Below, one piece after another: positions 48,869 to 59,138 of a stretch of 64,000 bases of DNA. Positions within the stretch are counted from its first letter, which is position 1, and every line of letters starts with the position of its first letter. Both the position numbers and the translations under genes were made by a program. The notes below the pieces were generated by a model. The model was not told the DNA's origin. It saw nothing but the letters and a program-made list of their open reading frames with translations, and did no database searches. Location: positions 1 to 64,000 of the forward strand of contig CALMII010000036.1 of the NCBI GenBank assembly GCA_937864115.1, written 5' to 3'. This DNA is from an uncultured Steroidobacter sp. Its GTDB lineage: Bacteria; Pseudomonadota; Gammaproteobacteria; Steroidobacterales; Steroidobacteraceae.

Positions 48869-51538
48869 TCACCGACCGGCGGGCAGGATGAACTCGATGC
48901 GCGTGCCCCTGCCCTGCGCACCTTCGTGCGCCACGATCGTGCCGCCCATCGCTTCGACGAAGCCCTTGCAGATCGACAAGCCGAGGCCGGCGCCCGCAGC
49001 AACGCTGTCGCGTTGCTGTGCACGATGAAACAGGTCGAAGACCTTGTCGCGTTCCGCGGCGGAAATCCCCGGTCCCTGGTCGATGACCGCAATCTGCACG
49101 CCTTCCTTCACGGACTGCGCCTCGATCGCGAGCGTGCTGCCGGGCGGCGCGAACTTCACGGCGTTCTCAAGCAGGTTGACCAGCACCTGTCCGAGCAGCG
49201 TCGCATCCGCCTGCACGGCTGGAAGCTCCGCCGGCAGGTTCACGGCCACCTCGTATGCGTCGAGCAGACTGCCGAGTCGGGAAATTGCTTCACTCACGAC
49301 ATCGCGCACCTCGAGCGGCGCCAGGCGCAACGTCAGCGCGCCGTACGACAGGCGTGTCATGTCGAGCAGGTTCTGGATGAGCCGGTTGAGACGCTCGGCT
49401 TCGGCGATGGCGCCGGCCAGCAGACGCGCCTTGTCGGTTTCCGGAATGTTGTGCGACAGATCGCGCAGCGCCGTCAGGCCGCCAGTGATGGCGACCAGCG
49501 GCGTGCGCAGGTCATGCGATACCGAGGCCAGCAGTGCGGAGCGCAGCGATTCCGCGGTCTGACGCAATCGCGCATCCTGCGCAAGCTGACGCAGCCGCAA
49601 TCGTTCCCACGCCGAACTCAGCTGCGCCTGCAGCGTGAACAGCAGCCGGCTCTGTTCTGCGCTGACGGCATCGACACTGCCGGGGAAATGGATGCCGATG
49701 ACACCCAGCGCCTGGTTGGACTGCACGACCGGCAGGAAATGCCAGCTTGCCGCCGGCAACGTGCCGGTGCCATGGCCAGCGACTTCGCGATGACTCAGGG
49801 CCCAGTCGGCGGCCGCCTGGTCGGTATCGTTGAACTCGCGCGCACGCACCCACTCGTCTGGCGGTGTGGCGCGTCGCTCCGTCGTCGACGCCAGAATGAC
49901 GCAGCGTTGTCCCAGCAGTTCGCTCATGCCGCCCGCTGCGGCGCCCAGGAGATCACGCTCGTCGACGGCGGTCGCAAGGCGGCGGGAAAAATCGAACAGC
50001 GTCTCCACCCGTCGCGTGCTGCGCCAGGCATCGCTTGCCTGTCGCCGCATCCGGGCCGCGAGTTGGCCGACCACGAATGACACCGCCAGGAATACCAGCA
50101 ACGTCGCAACATCGCTCGGCTGATCCACGGTCAGCGAGTAACGCGGCTCCGTGAACAGGTAGTTGTACGCCATGAATCCCGCCACGCTGGTGAGCAGCGA
50201 GGCAGCCAGGCCGCCCATCGCGCCGGCGAAGGTCACAGCCAGCAGGAAGATCAGCGCCAGATTGCTGCTGCCGATGAACGGTTCCAGCGGATAGCTGATG
50301 CCCGTCGCGCCCGCGGCGAACGCCATGGCCAGCACCGCTTCGCGGGTGGTGAGCAATGGACCCCACGCACGTGGACGGCGCTGCCGCGACGAGGCGGCCT
50401 CGGCAGTTGCGTCGCCGACCACCGTGATCTCGAACTCCGTACCGTGTTCCAGCAGCCACTGCGCGAGACGCCTCCGCGGCCACAGCCGATGCCGCAGGTC
50501 GCGCACGCGGCCGACCACGATCTGCGCCGCATTGTGCGTGCGTGAATAGTCGACGATGGCCTCGCCAACGCGATCGGCGGTCAGGATGGCCGTGTCGGCG
50601 CCGAGCTGCGAAGCCAGCGCCAGGTTTGCATCGAGCTGCTCGCGATGCGACGTGATGAGACCGGTGCCGAGCGTCTGCACGTACACCGCAGTCCAGGGTA
50701 CGTGACGCTGATCGGCGAGACGCTTGGCGGTGCGGATGACGTGGTCGCTCGCCGGTGTCGCGTCTATGCAGACGACCAGCCGGCCGCGCGCCGGCCACGG
50801 CCCGGCGATGGCGTGAGCACGCATGAATGTCGACATGTCGTCGTCGACTCGTTCGGCCGCGGCACGTAGCGCCAGTTCGCGCAGCGCGAGCAGATTGCCG
50901 CGCGAGAAATAATTATCGAGCGCGCGCCGGGCCGCCTCCGGCACATACACCTTGCCCTGCCGCAGCCGCTCGATCAGATCGTCGGGCGGCAGATCGATCA
51001 GTTCGACATCGCGCGCCTGTTCGAGGACGGCATCCGGAACCGTCTCGCGGATTTCCACGCCGGTGATGCGTTCTACGATGTCGTTGAAGCTTTCGAGGTG
51101 CTGGACGTTGAGGGTCGTGTAGACATCGATGCCGGCATCGAGCAGCTCCTGCACGTCCTGGTAGCGTTTCGCGTGACGCGAACCCGGCACGTTCGTGTGC
51201 GCGAGTTCGTCCACCAGTGCAAGCTGCGGCCGGCGCACGAGCAACGCATCCAGATCGAGTTCTTCGAGTGCGCGATCGCGGTACGGCACGTGCCGCCGCG
51301 CCATCTGCGGCAGACCTGCCAGCAAGGCCTCCGTTTCCTGGCGTCCATGCGTCTCGACGATGCCGACGACGACATCGATGCCCTCCGCCTGCTTGCGGCG
51401 GGCGACACTTAGCATCTCGTACGTCTTGCCGACGCCGGGCGCCGCGCCGAGAAAGATCTTGAGCCGGCCGCGTTCGTGGCGCTGCGCTTCGGCCAGCAAC
51501 GCCTCGGGCGAAGGACGCACGGATTCGGAAGCGGACAT
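48869..51538 (-). CDS. kdpD: KdpD sensor kinase
   Basis: Protein of 889 residues with the full KdpD architecture. The N-terminal KdpD domain carries a Walker A-like motif in FLGAAPGVGKTYEMLSVARR and LVDELAHTNVPGSRHAKRYQ. A Usp-like domain spans about 250-370. Four membrane helices lie near 400-495 (SNLALIFLLAVTFAGAMGGL, VATLLVFLAVSFVVG). A GAF-like linker, the phospho-acceptor His in SVSHDLRTPLVAI and an ATPase domain (DQGPGIS, GAGLGLSICKGFVEAMGG) follow. It senses K+ limitation and phosphorylates KdpE. kdpC precedes it by 16 bases. Confidence 0.95.
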   Translation of the reverse strand: MSASESVRPSPEALLAEAQRHERGRLKIFLGAAPGVGKTYEMLSVARRKQAEGIDVVVGIVETHGRQETEALLAGLPQMARRHVPYRDRALEELDLDALLVRRPQLALVDELAHTNVPGSRHAKRYQDVQELLDAGIDVYTTLNVQHLESFNDIVERITGVEIRETVPDAVLEQARDVELIDLPPDDLIERLRQGKVYVPEAARRALDNYFSRGNLLALRELALRAAAERVDDDMSTFMRAHAIAGPWPARGRLVVCIDATPASDHVIRTAKRLADQRHVPWTAVYVQTLGTGLITSHREQLDANLALASQLGADTAILTADRVGEAIVDYSRTHNAAQIVVGRVRDLRHRLWPRRRLAQWLLEHGTEFEITVVGDATAEAASSRQRRPRAWGPLLTTREAVLAMAFAAGATGISYPLEPFIGSSNLALIFLLAVTFAGAMGGLAASLLTSVAGFMAYNYLFTEPRYSLTVDQPSDVATLLVFLAVSFVVGQLAARMRRQASDAWRSTRRVETLFDFSRRLATAVDERDLLGAAAGGMSELLGQRCVILASTTERRATPPDEWVRAREFNDTDQAAADWALSHREVAGHGTGTLPAASWHFLPVVQSNQALGVIGIHFPGSVDAVSAEQSRLLFTLQAQLSSAWERLRLRQLAQDARLRQTAESLRSALLASVSHDLRTPLVAITGGLTALRDLSHNIPETDKARLLAGAIAEAERLNRLIQNLLDMTRLSYGALTLRLAPLEVRDVVSEAISRLGSLLDAYEVAVNLPAELPAVQADATLLGQVLVNLLENAVKFAPPGSTLAIEAQSVKEGVQIAVIDQGPGISAAERDKVFDLFHRAQQRDSVAAGAGLGLSICKGFVEAMGGTIVAHEGAQGRGTRIEFILPAGR

Positions 51539-51554
51539 GTGCCGGATTATGCGC

Positions 51555-52142
51555 TCACTCGCCGACCTGCACGGCGACGTGCTCGAGCGCGAGGTTCAAC
51601 TCCAGTACGTTGACGGTCGGCTCGCCGAACAGTCCCAGCCAGCGATCGTCGCGATGCTGCGCGACCAGTTCGCCAACGCGATCGACCGGCAGCCCGCGTG
51701 CGCGTGCGACGCGCGCCACCTGGTAGTCGGCCGCCGCGACACTGATGTGTGGATCGAGTCCGCTGGCAGAGGCCGTGACCAGGTCCACCGGCACCGGCGC
51801 GTTGTTGCCTGGATCGGCGGCACGCAACGAATCGATGCGCGTCTTGATGGCTTCGGCGAGCGCGGGATTGAGCGGTCCCTGGTTCGTGCCGCCGGAAGCC
51901 AGCGGGTTATACGGCGAGGTGCCGGTCGCCGACGGGCGGCCCCAGAAATACCGCGGCTCCGTGAAATTCTGCCCGATCAGGCGCGAGCCGATGACCTTGT
52001 CGTCCTTCACGATCAGGCTGCCGCCCGCCTCGTCTGCAAAGGCGGCGCGTGCAATGCCCGTGACGACGAACGGATAGATGATGCCCGTGGTGATCGCCAG
52101 GAACGAAAAGATGACCAGGACGGGACGGATCTGCGAAACCAT
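51555..52142 (-). CDS. kdpC: KdpC subunit of the K+-transporting ATPase
   Basis: Protein of 195 residues with an N-terminal membrane helix (VLVIFSFLAITTGIIYPFVV) and the periplasmic KdpC domain: GSLIVKDDKVIGSRLIGQNF, YFWGRPSATGTSPYNPLASG, DLVTASASGLDPHISVAAA. KdpC is the accessory subunit that binds KdpA and may stabilise ATP binding to KdpB. All family landmarks are present. 28 bases separate it from kdpB. Confidence 0.95.
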   Translation of the reverse strand: MVSQIRPVLVIFSFLAITTGIIYPFVVTGIARAAFADEAGGSLIVKDDKVIGSRLIGQNFTEPRYFWGRPSATGTSPYNPLASGGTNQGPLNPALAEAIKTRIDSLRAADPGNNAPVPVDLVTASASGLDPHISVAAADYQVARVARARGLPVDRVGELVAQHRDDRWLGLFGEPTVNVLELNLALEHVAVQVGE

Positions 52143-52170
52143 GGTTCTTCACCTCGAAGATGCGTAAGTC

Positions 52171-54228
<2,058 letters not shown>

Positions 54229-54244
54229 CGCAATTCTCCAACTA

Positions 54245-55984
54245 TCAGGGCAATTCTCCGACCATCATGACCTGCTCGACGATCGGCCCGAGCGCCAGCG
54301 CCGGCACATAGGTCAGCGCACCGATCAGCAGCACCGAGCCGATCAGCAGTACGACGAACAGCGGACCGTGCGTCGGCAGGGTTCCGGCAGTGACCGGCGT
54401 GCGCTTCTTCGCCGCCAGCGAACCGGCGATAGCGAGCACCGGCACGAGCACCCAGAAGCGGCCGAGCCACATCGCGATGCCGAGCGCCGTGTTGTAGAAC
54501 GGCGTATTGGCCGAGAGGCCCGCGAAGGCGCTGCCGTTGTTGTTTCCGGCAGAACTGAAGGCATAGAGAAGCTCCGAAAAGCCGTGTGCGCCGGGGTTGG
54601 CGACACCGACCTTGCCCGACGCTGCCGACACCGCCACCGCCGTGCCGATCAGCACGACAGCCGGCGTCGCCAGGATCGCGATCGACGTCATCTTCATGTC
54701 GAACGCTTCGATCTTCTTGCCCAGGTATTCCGGCGTGCGGCCGATCATCAGCCCGGCGATGAACACGCCGAGCAGCGCATAGATGAGCATGCCGTAGAGA
54801 CCCGAACCGACGCCGCCGAAAGCCACTTCGCCGAGCTGCATCAGGAACATCGGCACGAAACCGCCGAGCGGCGTCATCGAGTCATGCATCGAATTGACAG
54901 CACCCGTCGACGTCGCCGTGGTGATGGCTGCGAACAGCGCGGAGGCGCCGATACCGAAGCGCGCTTCCTTGCCTTCCATGTTGCCGCCCGGCTGGGCGTC
55001 GGTGCGTGACGTATCGGCGCCGAGCTGCGCCATGACGGGATTGCCCTGCTGCTCGAAATGCGCAGCGACCAGCCACAGCGAAACGAACAGCACGGCCATG
55101 CCCGCGAGCACCGCCCATCCCTGCCGCGCATCCCCCACCATGCGGCCGAACGTGAACGTCAGCGCGATCGGGATCAGCAGAATCGCGAACATCTCGATGA
55201 AATTCGTCAGCGTGTTCGGATTCTCGTATGGATGCGCGGAGTTGGCGTTGAAGAAGCCGCCGCCATTCGTGCCCAGCTCCTTGATGGCCTCCTGCGAGGC
55301 CACCGGCCCCATGGCCAGCGTCTGGACATGACTGCCGTCTGCCTGCGGCGCGATGGCGGTGACTTCCCGGTACGCATCGAAGTTCTGGATGACGCCCTGC
55401 GACACCAGCAGCAGCGCCATCACACCGGCGAGCGGCAGCAGGACATAGAGCGTGGTGCGGGTCAGGTCGACCCAGAAATTTCCGATCGTCTTCGACGTGT
55501 GCCGGGCGAATCCGCGAATCAGTGCGACCGCCACCGAAATGCCGGTCGCTGCCGAAACGAAGTTCTGGACGGCAAGCCCGAGCATCTGCGTCAGGTAGCT
55601 CATCGTCGACTCGCCGGCGTAACCCTGCCAGTTGGTATTGGTGACGAAGCTGATCGCCGTGTTGAACGACGAATCGGCCGTCACATTGGCGAACGATTGA
55701 GGATTGAGCGGCAACCAGACCTGCAGGCGCTGCAGCACATAGACGAACAGCGCACCGACGACGCTGAACAGTAATACGCCGATCGCGTACTGCTTCCAGC
55801 CGCTCTCGCGCTCCGGGTCGATGCCCGCGACGCGATACACCACGCGCTCCAGCCGCAGGCGAAAGCGGCTGCGCGATGCAGCCTTGCCTTCGAGTACATC
55901 TGCAATGTAGTGCCCCAGAGGCCGGCCGCAGAGGACGGCCAGGGCCAGCACCGCCAGCCCGGGCAGGATCGCTGCCATCGTCAT
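54245..55984 (-). CDS. kdpA: KdpA, K+-binding channel-like subunit
   Basis: Protein of 579 residues from the ATG at 55984 (GGAGA 5 bases upstream). Its four channel-like repeats carry selectivity-filter stretches such as TNTNWQGYAGESTMSYLTQM, IKELGTNGGGFFNANSAHPY and AFSSAGNNNGSAFAGLSANT. It is an SKT-superfamily K+ subunit of ten helices. A longer frame to 56068 lacks a ribosome site and overlaps kdpF, so it is rejected. It works with KdpB and KdpC. Confidence 0.96.
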   Translation of the reverse strand: MTMAAILPGLAVLALAVLCGRPLGHYIADVLEGKAASRSRFRLRLERVVYRVAGIDPERESGWKQYAIGVLLFSVVGALFVYVLQRLQVWLPLNPQSFANVTADSSFNTAISFVTNTNWQGYAGESTMSYLTQMLGLAVQNFVSAATGISVAVALIRGFARHTSKTIGNFWVDLTRTTLYVLLPLAGVMALLLVSQGVIQNFDAYREVTAIAPQADGSHVQTLAMGPVASQEAIKELGTNGGGFFNANSAHPYENPNTLTNFIEMFAILLIPIALTFTFGRMVGDARQGWAVLAGMAVLFVSLWLVAAHFEQQGNPVMAQLGADTSRTDAQPGGNMEGKEARFGIGASALFAAITTATSTGAVNSMHDSMTPLGGFVPMFLMQLGEVAFGGVGSGLYGMLIYALLGVFIAGLMIGRTPEYLGKKIEAFDMKMTSIAILATPAVVLIGTAVAVSAASGKVGVANPGAHGFSELLYAFSSAGNNNGSAFAGLSANTPFYNTALGIAMWLGRFWVLVPVLAIAGSLAAKKRTPVTAGTLPTHGPLFVVLLIGSVLLIGALTYVPALALGPIVEQVMMVGELP

Positions 55985-55997
55985 TGCATTCTCCGCG

Positions 55998-56084
55998 TCA
56001 GAATTTCTCGGCCCTGAGCAGGGCGTAGATGAGGTAGGCCGCCACGGCACCAACGACCCACAGGGCAAACTGGACGAACGTCAT
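55998..56084 (-). CDS. kdpF: KdpF small membrane subunit
   Basis: A 28-codon gene. The product is one hydrophobic helix ending AAYLIYALLRAEKF, which matches the KdpF pattern (E. coli KdpF ends YLVYALINAEAF). GGGAGA lies just before the ATG. It lies between the small upstream frame, whose stop overlaps its start as ATGA, and kdpA, which starts 13 bases later. KdpF stabilises the Kdp complex in the membrane. Confidence 0.9.
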   Translation of the reverse strand: MTFVQFALWVVGAVAAYLIYALLRAEKF

Positions 56085-56176
56085 TCGATTCTCCCGAGGC
56101 GCGACAACGCCACGACCAGCGTGTGCGTGACCGCGTACAGAGCGACGATGAGTCCGATGAAGATCAGGTCCTGCAT
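56081..56176 (-). CDS. 31-codon membrane peptide upstream of kdpF
   Basis: A short frame of 31 codons starting ATG at 56176, with GGAGA 7 bases upstream and a TGA that overlaps the kdpF start (ATGA). The product (MQDLIFIGLIVALYAVTHTL onward) is a single hydrophobic helix followed by a basic end. Coupling to kdpF and the good ribosome site support translation. It is distinct from KdpF; similar small frames precede kdpF in some other bacteria. Function unknown, perhaps an accessory Kdp peptide. Confidence 0.6.
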   Translation of the reverse strand: MQDLIFIGLIVALYAVTHTLVVALSRLGRIE

Positions 56177-56316
56177 GGCTCGTTCTCCTTCGATATCGGC
56201 ATCGTAGGAGCGGAGCGCATCAAGGCGCGGCGGGGAGAAGGCGGCTGCCGCGTAAAAAATGCATAAGGACGGACGATCGCAAGAGACGGACTACGTTCGT
56301 CCGCGGGGAGAGACGA

Positions 56317-56643
56317 CTAGTCGCGCGGCGGATCGACGTCGCCCCGCGTCGTCAGGTGGGAAAGTCGAAACAACCTCTCGGCACGCATCACGTAGAGGAC
56401 ATACACGCGTTCGCCGTCCGTGCGATAGAACACGCGGCACGGAGGCTCGACGATCTGTCGATAGCGAGATCGCTTCAGCTCGGGAGGTCGACTACCGCTC
56501 TCGGGATGAGAACTCAATTGCCCGACGTGCTCGAAAACCCGCTTCACTACGGCCGCGGCAGCGGCCGGGTTGTCCAGAGCGATGTAATCGGCGATGGCGT
56601 CGAGGTCGGAAAGGGCCGGTTCGGTCCAGATTATTTCAGCCAT
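56317..56643 (-). CDS. RelE/ParE-family toxin
   Basis: Protein of 108 residues starting at the ATG 56643, which overlaps the end of the antitoxin gene by 13 bases. The pattern IIWTEPALSDLDAIADYIAL, then LSSHPESGSRPPELKRSRYR, and the C-terminal RVFYRTDGERVYVLYVMRAE is typical of ParE/RelE-like toxins. RelE-like members cut mRNA on ribosomes; ParE-like members inhibit gyrase. Which applies cannot be decided from the sequence. About ten C-terminal residues exceed the common length. Confidence 0.88.
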   Translation of the reverse strand: MAEIIWTEPALSDLDAIADYIALDNPAAAAAVVKRVFEHVGQLSSHPESGSRPPELKRSRYRQIVEPPCRVFYRTDGERVYVLYVMRAERLFRLSHLTTRGDVDPPRD

Positions 56644-56888
56644 CGGCTCATGCGCTTCCTTGCTTCGGCGTGTGGAACGACCCTGTTCTCCGCCACGGCC
56701 ATCTCGCCCCTCGCGATGCCCTCGAGCACCGCCATGCGCTGCTGCAACGCCTCGAAGGTTTCCACATCGACGAGGTAGGCGCTCGGCAATCCATGCTGCG
56801 TGATCAGGATCGGCTGCCGGTCGCGCTCGAGTTCCGCGAGCAGCTCCGTGGCCTGACGTTTGAGGGTGGTGACGAGTTCGGTCCGCAT
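56631..56888 (-). CDS. Phd/YefM-family antitoxin
   Basis: Protein of 85 residues with the Phd/YefM N-terminal DNA-binding fold (VTTLKRQATELLAELERDRQ, PILITQHGLPSAYLVDVETF) and a C-terminal tail that should wrap the toxin (ALQQRMAVLEGIARGEMAVA). It neutralises the downstream toxin and represses its own promoter. Its ATG lies inside a 30-base inverted repeat. No ribosome site is visible, so the message may be leaderless. Confidence 0.88.
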   Translation of the reverse strand: MRTELVTTLKRQATELLAELERDRQPILITQHGLPSAYLVDVETFEALQQRMAVLEGIARGEMAVAENRVVPHAEARKRMSRWLK

Positions 56889-56915
56889 TGAGTGATACTA
56901 AAGTATCACTCAATG
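56886..56915 (-). promoter_or_regulatory. Toxin-antitoxin operator palindrome overlapping the start codon
   Basis: CATTGAGTGATACT and AGTATCACTCAATG form a perfect 14+14-base inverted repeat around a 2-base centre (56900-56901). The antitoxin ATG is its outer edge. On the minus strand TTGCGA, an 18-base spacer and TAGTAT could form the promoter within and beside it, placing the transcript start next to the ATG. It is the expected binding site for the antitoxin or its complex. Confidence 0.75.
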
Positions 56916-56927
56916 CCGTCGCAAGCC

Positions 56928-58193
56928 TCAGCCCGCCTGCCTCACGACGGGCGCCTCTGTCTCGATCACTTCCGGTCCCAGCTCCCCTTCCCATTTCGAC
57001 ACCACCGCGGTCGCGATGCTGTTGCCGATGACATTGGTGGCCGAGCGGCCCATGTCGAGGAAGTGGTCGATGCCGAGCAGCAGCACCAAGCCGGCTTCGG
57101 GGATACCGAACTGCGCCAGCGTCGCGGCAATGACGACCAGCGAGGCGCGCGGCACGCCGGCAATGCCCTTCGAAGTGAGCATCAGCACCGCGACCATCGC
57201 GATCTGCTGGCTGATGGGAATCTCGATGCCATACACCTGCGCGATGAACATGACGGCGAACGTGCAATACATCATCGAGCCGTCGAGATTGAAGGAATAG
57301 CCGACCGGCAGGACGAAGCTGGCGATGCGGTTGCTGCAGCCGAACTTCTCGAGTTCCTCGAGCGTGCGCGGATAGGCCGCTTCGGAGCTGGCGGTCGAGA
57401 ACGCGAGAATCACCGGGCTACGCACGCGCTTGATCAGACGCACGACGCGCGGACCGATCACGACGCCACCGAGCAGCGTCAGGATCACCCACAGCAGCAG
57501 CAGGCCCATGTAGAACTCGCCCATGAAAATGCCGTACACCTTGAGGATGTCGAGTCCCTGCTTTGCCACCGTGGTCGCCAGTGCGCCGAACACCGCGAGC
57601 GGCGCGAACAGCATCACGTAGCCCGTCACCTTGAGCATGGTGTGCGCGAGCACGTCGACGACTTCGATCACCGGCTTGCTGCGTTCGCCGAGCGCGGCCA
57701 TCGCGGTGCCGAAGAACAGAGAGAACACCACGATCTGCAGGATCTCGTTGCGCGCCATGGCATCGAGGATGCTGGTGGGGATGGTGTGAGCGATGAAGGT
57801 CTGCAGCGACAGCGCGCCGGCTTCGATGCCCGAGGTCGCGTGCGATTCCGGAATCGGCAGCTGCATGGCCTTGCCGGGTTCCAGCGTCTCGACCAGGATC
57901 AGACCGAGCGTCAGCGAAATCAGCGAGGCGAAGATGAACCAGCCGAGCGCCTTGCCGCCGATGCGCCCCACCGTCGCGATGTCGCCCATCTTGGCGATGC
58001 CGACCACCAGCGTCGAAAACACCAGCGGCGCGATGATCATCTTGATCAGTCGCAGGAACATCGTCGGCAGCAGGCCGGCCATCTCGGCGAATTCCGCCGA
58101 CGATTCCGGAAACCAGGTGTAGGAGACGTAGCCGCTCGCCAGGCCAAGGATGAGCCCGATGATGATGAACGTCGTCAGACGGCTGGATGGCAT
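56928..58193 (-). CDS. Dicarboxylate/amino-acid:cation symporter (DAACS family)
   Basis: Protein of 421 residues from the ATG at 58193 (AGGA upstream). The family signatures are complete: SSEAAYPRTLEELEKFGCSN (the serine-rich hairpin loop region), SYSFNLDGSMMYCTFAVMFI-like TM7 (VLPVGYSFNLDGSMMYCTFA), and the C-terminal GIDHFLDMGRSATNVIGNSI. Members such as GltP and DctA import glutamate, aspartate or C4-dicarboxylates with H+ or Na+. The exact substrate is not decided. uppP lies 34 bases upstream on the same strand. Confidence 0.92.
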   Translation of the reverse strand: MPSSRLTTFIIIGLILGLASGYVSYTWFPESSAEFAEMAGLLPTMFLRLIKMIIAPLVFSTLVVGIAKMGDIATVGRIGGKALGWFIFASLISLTLGLILVETLEPGKAMQLPIPESHATSGIEAGALSLQTFIAHTIPTSILDAMARNEILQIVVFSLFFGTAMAALGERSKPVIEVVDVLAHTMLKVTGYVMLFAPLAVFGALATTVAKQGLDILKVYGIFMGEFYMGLLLLWVILTLLGGVVIGPRVVRLIKRVRSPVILAFSTASSEAAYPRTLEELEKFGCSNRIASFVLPVGYSFNLDGSMMYCTFAVMFIAQVYGIEIPISQQIAMVAVLMLTSKGIAGVPRASLVVIAATLAQFGIPEAGLVLLLGIDHFLDMGRSATNVIGNSIATAVVSKWEGELGPEVIETEAPVVRQAG

Positions 58194-58227
58194 GGCGTGA
58201 TCCTGTTCGAGTTGGACGGGCCCCGAC

Positions 58228-59010
58228 TCAGACGAATGCCAGCAGCAAGGCACCGAAGACGATGCGATACCAGGCAAACGGCGTGAAGCGATGCGTCTGG
58301 ATGTATTGCAGCAGCCATTTCACTGCGATGAAGGCGACGATGGCCGACACGACGAACCCGACGGCGAGATCGCCCCAGTTCTCATCGTGCATCGCGCCCG
58401 ACTGATGGAGATCGAGCAGTTCATATGCCGTCGCGGCAAACATGGTGGGAATGCCGACCAGGAACGCGAACTCCGCGGCTGCGGGCCGCGAGGTCATGCC
58501 GGCCAGCATCGCCGCAAAAATCGTCGCTGCGGAACGCGAGGTCCCGGGAAACACGGCCGCGACGATCTGGCCGATGCCCACCCAGAAGGCCACACTCCAC
58601 GTCAGCGTCTCGCGGACAGGCTGTTTCGCCGCATACGCCTCGACCGCAAAGATGACCAGGCCACCGACGATGAGCGCAATCGCCACGGGTGCGATGGTTT
58701 CAGGCAGTTCCAGTCCGAGCTTCTTGGCAATGAAGCCACCGACGACGGTGATACCGAAGGCGGTCGACAGCTTGTAGAGATAGTCGCGATTCGCCGGGTC
58801 CGAAAGATTGAGGGTCATGTCCCACAGGCGTCGCCAGTAGATGACCACGACGGCAAGGATCGCACCCGCCTGGATGGCGACATTGAACAGATCGGAACGG
58901 CGGCCGAGCCAGTGCTCGGCGATCAGCAGATGCCCGGTACTGGAGATGGGAAGAAACTCGGTAATGCCCTCGATGATTCCCAGCAGAATGACCTGGATCA
59001 GATTTTCCAC
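58228..59010 (-). CDS. uppP: Undecaprenyl-diphosphate phosphatase
   Basis: Protein of 260 residues from the GTG at 59010. The family start VENLIQVILLGIIEGITEFL fits, while longer frames do not. The catalytic motifs EGITEFLPISSTGHLLIA and AVFPGTSRSAATIFAAMLAG are intact. The enzyme dephosphorylates undecaprenyl diphosphate to regenerate the lipid carrier for peptidoglycan and other polymers, and confers bacitracin tolerance when overexpressed. About eight membrane helices. The ribosome site is weak. Confidence 0.95.
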   Translation of the reverse strand: MENLIQVILLGIIEGITEFLPISSTGHLLIAEHWLGRRSDLFNVAIQAGAILAVVVIYWRRLWDMTLNLSDPANRDYLYKLSTAFGITVVGGFIAKKLGLELPETIAPVAIALIVGGLVIFAVEAYAAKQPVRETLTWSVAFWVGIGQIVAAVFPGTSRSAATIFAAMLAGMTSRPAAAEFAFLVGIPTMFAATAYELLDLHQSGAMHDENWGDLAVGFVVSAIVAFIAVKWLLQYIQTHRFTPFAWYRIVFGALLLAFV

Positions 59011-59138
59011 GCACGGCCCGTTGTTGGATGGCAGGTGCCGGGCATGATACTGGCTGAGGACGACGCGTCGACAGGTTTGTGCACGAGGACCCGCGTTATC
59101 ATCCCGGCCCAGGTGGGTCACTCTCCGGAGATCATTCG

